NCBI GenBank assembly: GCA_033439765.1
Contig: JAULSN010000004.1
Span: forward strand, 3,916,001-3,980,000
Length of the DNA: 64,000 nucleotides
Direction of reading: 5' to 3'
Source of the DNA: Lasiosphaeria ovina
Lineage: Eukaryota; Ascomycota; Sordariomycetes; Sordariales; Lasiosphaeriaceae
Positions 55,506-64,000 of the stretch are shown piece after piece (position 1 is the stretch's first letter; each line of letters begins with the position of its first letter). The position numbers and the translations under genes were made by a program. The notes under the pieces were generated by a model that had not been told where the DNA came from, did not search any database, and saw only the letters and a list, made by a program, of their open reading frames with translations.

Positions 55506-56792
55506 ATGGTGCGCAATATCGTCGTGCTCGGCGGCAACTCGCACCCCAAGTTCGTCGACAGCGTGTGCGAGTTCCTCGGGGTAGCGCCCTCGCAGCGCGT
55601 GCTTAACAAGTTCTCGTCGGGCGAGACACGGTGCGAGATCCAGGACTCGGTGCGCGGCAAAGATGTCTTCATCATCCAGTCGTTTGGCGTCGGCGCGGGC
55701 CAGGAACACGTCAACGACTACTTCATCGAGCTGTGCATCATGATATCGGCCTGCAAGACGGGCTCGGCCCGCCGCGTCACGGCCGTCCTGCCCATGTTCC
55801 CCTACTCGCGCCAGCCCGACCTGCCCTACACCAAGACGGGCGCTCCCCGAGATACCTTTGAGAGCGTGCCCGCCACCCCGGCCCCGAGCATCCCTCGGAC
55901 CGCCGGCCTGACCAACAACGTCGACCTCACCGACGCAATCGCCACCAAGGCCCTGCCCAAGGGTGCTCAGACCCCTCCTCCCCAGTCTCAGTCTCAGTCC
56001 CAGACTCAGCCTCAGTCCCAGTCTCACCCCCAACAACAGCAGCAGTCACATCACCACTACACGACCCACGACTACGAAAACCCCACCCTCGTCATGGCGG
56101 TCCAGGCTAATAGCTCCGGCTACAAGCACTGGGTCGCACAGGCAGGGTCCCTCGTCGCCGACCTCTTGACCTGTGCCGGCGCCGACCGGATCCTCACCTG
56201 CGACCTGCACGAGGGAACCTACCAGGGCTTCTTCGACATCCCCGTCGACAACCTTTACGCCCGGCCGCTGCTGAAGCGCTACATCCAGCAGAACCTGGAT
56301 AGCCACGGCTTCCGCGACGCCGTCATCGTGAGCCCCGATGCCGGCGGCGCCAAGCGCGCCACGGCCATCGCCGACAGCCTAGGCATGGCCTTTGCCCTGA
56401 TCCACAAGGAGCGCCGGCCCACCAAGATGACGGACCGTCCCAAGGCCACCATGATGCTAGTCGGCGACGTGGCGAACCGCGTGTGCATCCTGGTCGACGA
56501 TCTTGCCGACACGGCCAGCACCATCACGCGCGCCGCCAAGCTGCTCAAGCGCGAGGGCGCCGTCCGCGTCGTTGCCCTCCTCACCCACGGCGTCCTGAGC
56601 GGCGACGCCATCGCCCGCATCAATGCCTCCCACCTCGACACCCTCGTCGTCACCAACACGGTCGCCCAGGACCATGACCGCCGCCTCGCCTGCCCCAAGC
56701 TCGAGGTCCTCGATATTTCCCCTTTTTTTGCCGAGGCCATCCGCCGCGTCCACCACGGGGAGTCGATCAGTGTATTATTTCAGTACGATTAA
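55506..56792 (+). CDS. ribose-phosphate pyrophosphokinase subunit with large insert
   Basis: PRPP synthetase homologue of 428 aa, single exon from ATG 55506 (MVRNIVVLGGNSHPKF). PRPP feeds purine, pyrimidine, His and Trp synthesis. The N-terminal domain is intact (KFSSGETRCEIQDSVRGKDV, SACKTGSARRVTAVLPMFPY). The catalytic flexible loop, usually YARQDKKDKSR, reads YSRQPDLPYTKTG. A 90-95 residue insert follows it, including a Gln/Ser/His-rich stretch (about 158-192). The chain then resumes (WVAQAGSLVADLLTCAGADR, CDLHEGTYQGFF) with the PRPP-binding motif VDDLADTASTIT (about 328-339). Yeast Prs1 and Prs5 carry such non-homologous regions, and the insert position is closer to Prs5. It probably works as a non-catalytic or regulatory partner in a hetero-oligomer with a canonical Prs. 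That role is inferred from the lost loop lysines. Confidence 0.88.
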   Translation: MVRNIVVLGGNSHPKFVDSVCEFLGVAPSQRVLNKFSSGETRCEIQDSVRGKDVFIIQSFGVGAGQEHVNDYFIELCIMISACKTGSARRVTAVLPMFPYSRQPDLPYTKTGAPRDTFESVPATPAPSIPRTAGLTNNVDLTDAIATKALPKGAQTPPPQSQSQSQTQPQSQSHPQQQQQSHHHYTTHDYENPTLVMAVQANSSGYKHWVAQAGSLVADLLTCAGADRILTCDLHEGTYQGFFDIPVDNLYARPLLKRYIQQNLDSHGFRDAVIVSPDAGGAKRATAIADSLGMAFALIHKERRPTKMTDRPKATMMLVGDVANRVCILVDDLADTASTITRAAKLLKREGAVRVVALLTHGVLSGDAIARINASHLDTLVVTNTVAQDHDRRLACPKLEVLDISPFFAEAIRRVHHGESISVLFQYD

Positions 56793-58062
56793 GGATTCTC
56801 TGATTCTCTTTACAGTCTGGATTTATTTTACACTCGTAACACTTGGAGATGTCTAGTGCCTGGAGGAGAGCATACCAGTACAGCGTTCCCTTTCATCACC
56901 ACGGTTTCTCAACCGTTGATTTGTCTTTGGGTACCTTTTACCCATTTTCTTCATTGTTACTCCATTTCCCCTTTTCATTGGGGCGTTGAGCGTGATGTTC
57001 TAGAATGGACACTCCACGGTACACACCATGCACGAAAGCAAACACGCACGGAAGCACAAAACTTTTAGCATTTGCCTATCAGGACTAGGGAGAAGAAGCA
57101 CGGGGGAAACAAGCAAAAACAAAATAAAGTCTTCTGGACCCTTCACCGGACGGCGGGATTGGGAAAAGGTGTTGATATTGGCCGCGATATGAGAGATAGA
57201 TAGATATACCCGGGCGGCTCGGCCTCGCAAATGGAAGGGATGGGAAGACCGGGTCGAATGTTTTCAGGGGGCAACAAACAAACAAACAAACAAACAAACA
57301 ACCGACAGGCGTGTGGGGAAAGGAGGTAACAAACGGATATTACAGAGGCAGGATGGGGGGGCGATCTCAAGTGTTACTCATCACAACACCCAAGGCAAAG
57401 TAATGGAAGGTATACGGGATACGGCCAGGCAGTCAGCTATTACTACGAAAAAGACCTGGGCAGCCAGACTCTCTCGGGCATGTGGATATGGTATCAAATG
57501 GCACATGCATGCAGGCAGGTTCGAGTTTGAGCCAGCGATGTAGAAACAAATACAAGGAAGGCTATTAGAAAGCCACCAAATATTTCTTGAGAAATTCGGT
57601 TCAGACTGGCAAGAGGTCTGCTTAGACTGCAACCCGTGTAAATAAATCATGTACTTAACTTATTTTCGTAATAACCGCGTCAAGGCCTAGCCTAATTAAT
57701 TAATAGAGAATTCCAAACGCATAATATAGCATCCGAATAAGCCTTATCTCCCTTTCACCGGACTTATTCGTCAAACCGTGTTAGGCCCCAGTGTTGTATG
57801 TACTGTACTACAATGTGAGTAGACTTTCTCTTTCCTTTTTTTCTTCACGTGCTCTAATACTTCCTTCCCGCTCACAAATAGGCCAGGTATATACATATAT
57901 ATAGATATATATACCTAGGCATAGCGCGCGCGCAAGATACATCTTTATACAACCAGCCAATGGTCCAAGACAAGAAGAAGCATGCCAAGTCTAAACAGAG
58001 CTCAAAAGATATAAAAACGAAGAGGATTAAAAACCAGGTTAGCTCTTTTTATTTTATTCTTC
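56793..58062. other. convergent spacer PRS/SDD3
   Basis: 3' flanks of two convergent genes. It holds an (AAAC)n microsatellite at about 57274-57300, a GATA-rich patch near 57193-57207 and TA/GC dinucleotide runs near 57890-57932. No gene seen. Confidence 0.4.
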
Positions 58063-61000
58063 TCAACCATCCATCTCTTCGTCGGAATCGTCCTTATCTG
58101 ATCCCCCACTCCCATCATCCTCGTCGTCCTCATCCTCATCCTCATCTTCGTCCTCGTCCTCGCCCGCCTGCAGCCCGTAGTCATCGTAGAAATGCGACAG
58201 CGGCTGGACTTGGGTCTTGTAGCCCATCGTCGACAGTGCTTTGACGATGTTCTACACAGGTTCGGTTTGGTTAGCAATCTTAATGTGAAAGGGGGGGTTC
58301 GCCAAGGTACAAAAAAACATACCTCCTCCATGATGGGCGCGCAGGTGACAACCACGTTGCTCTTGCCAGCCTCAAAGACGGGCAAGATGAGGTCGCGCAT
58401 AACGGCACGAATCTCGTCGGGCGTCACGTCCCTGACGCGGGCGAGCATCTTGCGGTTCCACTCAGGCTCGAGGCCGCGGACGACGCCAACAATGAAGTTC
58501 TGCTGGGCGGCGGCGGCCATGGTGGCTTGCTCGTCGGCGGCGGCGAGCACGATGCCGCTGACGGCACCCTCGACGAGGTGACGGTCGAGGGGCTCCTCGC
58601 CGGCGGCGATCTTGGCGACGGTGTTGCGGCTGGCCTCGATGGCCTTGCTGGCGTCGGGCGAGCGGTAGACACGGAACTGGAGGTAGCCGGCGTCGACCTC
58701 GCGCGTGAAGAAGACACCGTACGCCAGGCCGTTGCCGCGCACCGCGTTCCACAGCGGGCCCTCGACCGCCTCTAGGTAGCCGAGCGCCACGAGGAATGCC
58801 GGCAGACGCGGGTCCGCATATGACTTGAGCCCCACTGCCGTGCTTACGCTGTAGGAGCTGTCGAGGGTCGTCATGGGAATCACGACACTGCCAAAGGAGC
58901 CAGGGGTCTTGCCCTCGTTGTTGAGCATCGCAACGGGCCGGGTGATGGGCAGGATGTCCTTTGACGTGTCCAGTCCCGGCCCCTTGTTCAATGTCTTCCA
59001 CGCACTGACGGGCTCGGGAAGCTTGGCCACGTCGGCCGTGACGAGGACGCGGATGTTCTGGAAGGTAAAGAGGCTCTTCCGAAGCTCCTCGAACCACCCA
59101 ACCACCGTCTCGGGCTCCTTCTCGAGAAGCTTCTTCAGGCGGCGAAGGTACACGGCCTTGACGAGCGTGCGCTTAGCAACCGGGTACGACTCGCGCAGCA
59201 TGTGGATTGCCATGTCAACCTCGAGGGCCATGGCCCGCCCATCCCGCTTTGCCTCTGGGATGTCGGCTAGCGCCTTGACCACGGCTGCCTTCAACCGGAC
59301 GGGATCAAAGACCAAGTCAAACATCAGCGTGCGCAGCCACTGAATTATGGTCGTGTACTTCTCAGGCTCGAGCTGGAACTGAAGCGTCATACCCTCGTTA
59401 TCGCCTACCCGCCCGGCCCCGCTGATCTGGTAGCTGACTGTGTCTTTCTCCAGCCGCTTCACCACGTCTTCAAACCCAATTCTCTCGCCGTCGACCATTA
59501 CGGGGCTGTTGAAGAAGTTGTCCGCAAAGAGGGGGAGAAGAGGCTTATACTTGACGGGAGTCTCTGATGTGCCAATGTGGACCGTAAGGTGCACGAAGTT
59601 TGTGGGAACGTTCTCGAACTGGATGAAGAGGGGGAAATCTGCAGGGGCGGCGGCATCGATGACTTTCTGCGCCGCGTTCTGAGGCGTTCCGAGGCTGCGC
59701 GCCTTGCCTGACCTTGCCGTTGCAGACTCAATGAAGTGGATAGAAGTTGTCTTGGGGACGGGCCACTGGTCCAACACCTCGGGAGGTATCGGCTTCTCGT
59801 TGTGTTTCTTAGCGTTTTCGACCTTCTCTTTGAGTAATTCGAGGCCCTCATTTCCGAGTTCCTCCCTCCTCTTTGCAAGCCGGGCCTCTTCAGCTTCCTT
59901 GAGGCCCGTGGCCAGCTTCATTGATGGCTTACCCAGGATCGATACGTGATGGGCATCCGAGATCCACTTTCTGAGATAGTCGCGCCATTGCCCGTCGTTC
60001 CAGCTCTCAAGGACGTCGTACTCGTCGAGTGTCTGCAGCTCTGCCAGGGTAGAGCCGTCGCGCTTTCCAAACAGGTAATCCGTGATGATGTTGCTCGAGT
60101 AAAACTGCTCCGATCCTTCAGCCTGAAATTTGATTTGGCGCCGCTCACGCTGGATGCATTCCATCATGTACTGCATGTCGAGCGGCTTGGATGCAACCTC
60201 CTTTAGCAGAGAGATCAGGCGCTGCTCGACGAAATCGAGCTTTTCCGTCGCCACGCCGGTCGGCTGGAACCATATGACGGAATTCGGCCTGCTATCCCAC
60301 CACCAGGAAACTGAGCTCGCCAGCTCCTCCTTCTCGACTATCGTGTTTTCAATAACCGACACGGAGGAACCGCAGAGATATGTCATGATGATGTTCAGGG
60401 CAGTCGCCTGCACCTGGTCGTTGCAACTCGGGCCAAAGAAGCCGACAACAATCTCACCTGTGGACTCGTCCTCCTCTGGAAACTCGACAGTCTCGACGGT
60501 CGTCTTCTCTAGGGGAGGCGGCTGAGGAGACTCGACAAAGGGGCGCTTGAAGTCGGCATTCAAGAGGGGGACGTCATCTTTGATGCTCTCTTCAAACTCG
60601 TCCAGGATGGACAAGAGGCTCTCGTGATCGGCCTCGCCCACGATGATGATAGCCAAGTTCTGGGGGTGGTACATGGCCCTGTGGAAGGCACGGATCCGCT
60701 CTGGGGTCAGGACTCGGAGAGCCTCCATCATGCCTCCCGTCTCGTATCTGAAGCCGATGTTTTCGGGATACAGCAGACGGCGGGCCCGCAGGTCCATTAG
60801 CTCGGTGCTGCTATACTGGAGAGCCTGCATCTCCGAGTAGACGACGCCAGCGTCATTGCCCTCGCCATCGACGTGGTGAACTTCAGTCACACAGGCGTCG
60901 TCGGTGATGTTGGGCAGAATGACATGCTCGAGATAGATGGGCAAGATCTGGGCGAAACCGTCCCAGCCAGCCGTCTCGAGGGTGTATGCGGTGTGGTCGA

Positions 61001-61301
61001 CGGCGGTCCAGGCGTTGGTGTTGGAGTAGGCTCGGCCGGCCAGCTTATCTAGCAGGCCCTTGTACTTGTAGTTCTTGGAGCCCATGAAGACGAGGTGCTC
61101 CAGCGTATGGGGGGCGCCCGAGTCATCGAAGATCTCGGTGGCCAGGGTGAAGTAGCCATTGATCTTGGGGCCTTTGCGGTCGGCGACAACAACGCGCATG
61201 CCGCTCCTCTCCGACTCATACTGCGTGATGTCGGTTGGGGCATAGTCGGTTCGGAAGCTCTGGATCTTGCGGAACCGCGGCTTCTGCGCCGAGGACGTCA
61301 T
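58063..61301 (-). CDS. SDD3: M16C insulinase-family zinc metallopeptidase, Sdd3-like
   Basis: Presequence-protease-like (M16C) metallopeptidase of about 1055 aa, homologous to yeast YOL098C/Sdd3 and fission yeast Mug138. Two exons: 61301-58323 and 58251-58063. The 71-bp intron (GTATGT donor, TGTGTAG acceptor) falls after MEE in phase 0; the last exon adds NIVKALSTMGYKTQVQPL and a very acidic tail. The inverted zinc motif HTLEH is at residues 65-69, with the supporting acidic residue expected in the GVVYSEMQ region. Sections GWDGFAQILPIYLEHVILP and RAMYHPQNLAIIIVGE are typical of the family. I start at MTSSAQKPRF (61301). An in-frame upstream ATG at 61376 would add 25 residues (MLARSVINPASRYLQ) and could be a targeting sequence, so the start is uncertain. 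The leader carries an (AC)n run. Confidence 0.9.
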
Positions 61302-64000
61302 GTTGGAGCCGCGCAGGGAGTGAACAAGATCTTGAAGATATCTAGAGGCGGGATTAATGACGGAGCGAGCGAGCATTGAGCAACACGAAGCACACACACA
61401 CACACACACACATCAACACACAGGCGTGGAATACATGGCATCCATCACAAAAAGGGGAAATAGGTAAGGTAGGTAGTAAAACAGTGGGCTATTCGGCTCT
61501 TTTTGGTGAATATTGAGGTAGGTACTGGTGGAAGAGCCAATGAAGAACTTTTTTATCTCCAACAGTCAAACTTATGACCAGCCATTCCTTACTGGCGGTG
61601 AGGACCGAAGCAGGGGGAGGAACTTGGAAGCGGAAGCAGACCGCCAACTTAGGCCAGGTACAATATAGTGTAGTGTAGGTATGGATGTACCTTGGTGCAT
61701 TTTAGTGTGGCTGCTGCCTGCTAAGACCTGCCCCGGAAGGGGAAGGGGCCAAAAAGGAGGGAGGGGCAATGGATAAGTGCCGGGAGTGCGGGGTGTGGAA
61801 TAGGTATAGGTAAAGTAGGTAGGGTAACTATGATATGGGATATTGGATATTGGATACGGAGTAGGTATGTCTGATCTCGTGTATAAATATGTGTGCATAC
61901 TGGCCGGACAAGTCGGTTTTGAAGACGACGACGGCGACTAGGGCGACAATCGCGGCGTACAGCAACCTGTGCCTGTGTGACGCTGAATTCGACAATGACC
62001 CCGCCATTTCACCCCTCCTTTGCTGGCGCTGCGGCCTCGGCGAGATGGGAGAAGGAAGGGCAACGAACGAGGATAACAACAAAAATATGCCAAAAAAAGG
62101 CCGTAGAGGAAGAAAGGCCACAGAGCTCCAACGACTGCGACGAGCTTTCCTAGCCAGGCCAGCCAAGTAGGCCAGACTAAGCCGCAACACAGAGCCAAGA
62201 GACACGTGGTGATGGCGGGGACGGGGGAGCAACCAGCCACCTGCAACTGCGCAACAGGGAAACCTAAGCTCAGGTCGGACAAGTCGTGCGTCTTGTTCTA
62301 ACCGAGAGTGTGTTCGGATTCTGCAAGAGAAGAATGGGAGAAGGACGGAGGGGCTTCCCTGGGGCTTCCTTTTTTTCCCTTTGGGGCTTCCTTTTTTTCC
62401 CTTTGGGGCTGCCGCACTCCAGGCAAGGCAAGGTATGGCATAGCATGGCATGGCATGGCATGGCATGGCATGGCGGGCATGCTTGCTTGCTGACATACAT
62501 ACCGGCTTCGCGCACGCAGCAGCAGTAGGCCGCCAGAAGCAGACGTCCGCCTAGCTGTCAGGTCCCAGGCTACTGCAAAAGACCAATGAGGTGTGTTTTC
62601 TCCTTTTTTCCCAGCTGGGCGGGTTGGACAAGGCAGGTGAGGAACCGGCGGCGCACGCAGTGAGCGCAAACAGATCGTTTCTTTTGATAGACGTTGAGAA
62701 GAAATTTGGGTCCTCTGAAATGTAGGAAGAACAAACGAAAATTTATGAAAAAAGTAATATTGGAAGCCTGGGCTGGGCGGCTAGACTAGGTATAGGTAAT
62801 GGATGTACTCACGGTACTTCGTACTAATTGTGCAAGTTCTCTGCAGGACGGTAACCGACCGACTCGAGGTGCAGCGCAGCAGCGGATCGGGCAAGGCGAT
62901 AGGTAGGTCAGGTATGCAAACTGCAAAGATAACGAATCCAAATACCGAAACTTTCAGGTTTGCAATTAGAGCTCGACTTCGGTAGACGAGAGGGGCTTTT
63001 TTTCCCCAAAACATAGAGACAAACTTGCCTGAAATGTTAGGGTATGCACCGAAACTCACTACAGGCAAAGCCGACCTAGGAAACCTAAGGTGGATACTGA
63101 CTGTACTGTACTGTACTGCGCCAAGTTGCAGAACCAACAACCGGAGCTGCCTCCCAGAAAAAGCCCACGCACCCGAGTGCTTACCTACCTAGGTAGGGTA
63201 TCTTTTCTTTAATTGGATGCACTTTGCCCGAAACACAGCCGTACGCCGCTATATGGTAAAGGATGTGCCCGACTAGTACGTTCGTACAGCATGAGGGCTG
63301 TAAGATGGAAACGGCCGTTCCGCTGGTTGGTAATACAGGGGGGACATGTGCGCCCCAACACACCTGCACTCTGAACTTTCAGTGGGTTTCTTCCATCTGA
63401 CTCACCTGGGCCACTCCGTATGCGGGGCAAGCCCTTGGAATCCAAGACGAAGAGCCTCATTGGCTCTATTTCCGCCATCCCACACGCGCTAGGCGCCCTA
63501 TTCCCGTCGGGCATCGGCGGGGCAAAACGCCTCAAGCCTGGGCTAGCCTCTAGGCCGCCTAGAGAGGGGCCCATTCTCCAAAGTCGTCAACTGCCCCAGA
63601 CAGCCCTAGACGGCAAAAGCAACCTAGCCAGGGGGAGCTTTGAACCAGGGCACCTCAGGAGCTTTCAATTGGCTACAGGTTTACGCGTTTGTGACAAGCT
63701 GGTCTAAACTCATCACCACCTCTGTCGCCAAACGAGGAGCGACGAGCGACAGAAGCCCAGCCACACAGTGTCCTTGCCAACTTCTCGACTTAGGTCCTTG
63801 GCGACAGCGGTGATACGCTGGGTCTAATATCGTTGCGCTGCAATAACCTTAGAGGGCAATTGACGAAGCTGCATTCAACTCGACGTCATTGATCGCGGCA
63901 ACAGCTAGCCAGCCTGCGGCGTCGCTGGGTGTGCGGATGCATTCGCGCACCCTCAACCAACATGGCCAATCCTCCCCAGGACTCCCCCGCTGCTGGCCAG
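61302..64000. other. terminal region without a supportable gene
   Basis: 2.7 kb. It contains (CA)n at about 61391-61411, several AGGTAGGTA-type repeats (61463-61477, 61800-61825), a duplicated TTCCCTTTGGGGCTTCCTTTTT-like unit (about 62362-62410) and a GGCAT/GGCATT pentanucleotide array (about 62436-62480). Short frames on both strands are not recognised. Near 63630-63660 a tRNA-like 3' arm is seen but does not complete a tRNA. Confidence 0.4.
62436..62478. repeat. ATGGC pentanucleotide microsatellite
   Basis: Eight or so tandem GGCAT units (ATGGCATGGCATGGC...) in a non-coding stretch. The pentanucleotide period would shift frame with each unit gained or lost. Confidence 0.8.

Noticed and set aside
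61901..62006. Minus-strand first-exon-like ORF with a signal anchor (MAGSLSNSASHRHRLL, then a hydrophobic stretch) and a GTATGC donor
   Set aside because: It looks like the start of a type II membrane protein, but no downstream exon with coding character was found, so it cannot be called a gene.
63600..63700. tRNA-like element on the minus strand (GGTTCAAAGCTCCCCC, CTCCTGAGG loop)
   Set aside because: The T-stem and acceptor stem do not pair and no matching 5' half is present. At best a tRNA-derived fragment.

Overview
The window looks like nuclear DNA of a filamentous ascomycete, most likely a sordariomycete and probably Sordariales-like. Genes carry short 55-147 bp introns with GTRNGT-type donors and CTAAC/CTGAC-like branch points. 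Coding regions are GC-rich, leaders are long and pyrimidine- or CA-rich, and intergenic spacers are AT-richer. The gene content (Mgm1, SamB/Mub1, Dug3, Zrg17, Ebp2, Tfc3, fungal cyanase, a Neurospora-type a-factor-like pheromone) agrees. The placement rests on protein recognition by eye, not on a database search.

Layout: (1) 0.7-4.1 kb: an intron-containing tRNA-Leu(AAG) and MGM1, both on the minus strand. (2) 5.5-10.9 kb: a large NLR-like gene with an alpha/beta-hydrolase (SesB-like) domain, a NACHT NTPase and 20 almost identical 33-residue HEAT-like repeats plus one shortened unit. (3) 10.9-16.9 kb: a graveyard of mobile DNA holding a Fot1/pogo transposase relic, a block of repeated palindromic units, a Ty3/gypsy-type gag/protease fragment and a broken DUF3435/FluG-like gene. 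(4) 17-24 kb: DUG3, ZRG17 and a conserved-looking two-TM membrane protein. (5) 24-31 kb: a 7 kb stretch with no supportable gene and one possible MITE-like inverted-repeat element. (6) 31-43 kb: samB/MUB1, EBP2, a 24-residue prenylated pheromone precursor (mfa-1 type), cyanase, an AIM6-like protein and a basic PHKHTRR protein. (7) 43.8-51.4 kb: the very large TFIIIC B-block subunit. (8) 52.7-61.3 kb: a small kinase-like gene, a possible tiny Cys-rich ORF, a PRPP synthetase homologue with a large Gln/Ser-rich insert, and an M16C metallopeptidase (SDD3-like). (9) 61.3-64 kb: nothing firm.

Most genes are scattered housekeeping genes with no cluster logic. Two loci stand out. One is the NLR-like gene with a recently homogenised repeat array beside decayed transposons, which suggests an allorecognition or immune receptor with fast-changing specificity. 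The other is the very short pheromone gene between EBP2 and cyanase. It has its own TATA box, a predicted 3'UTR intron and, further upstream, a repeated TTAGTATTGTTC-type motif that may or may not be regulatory.
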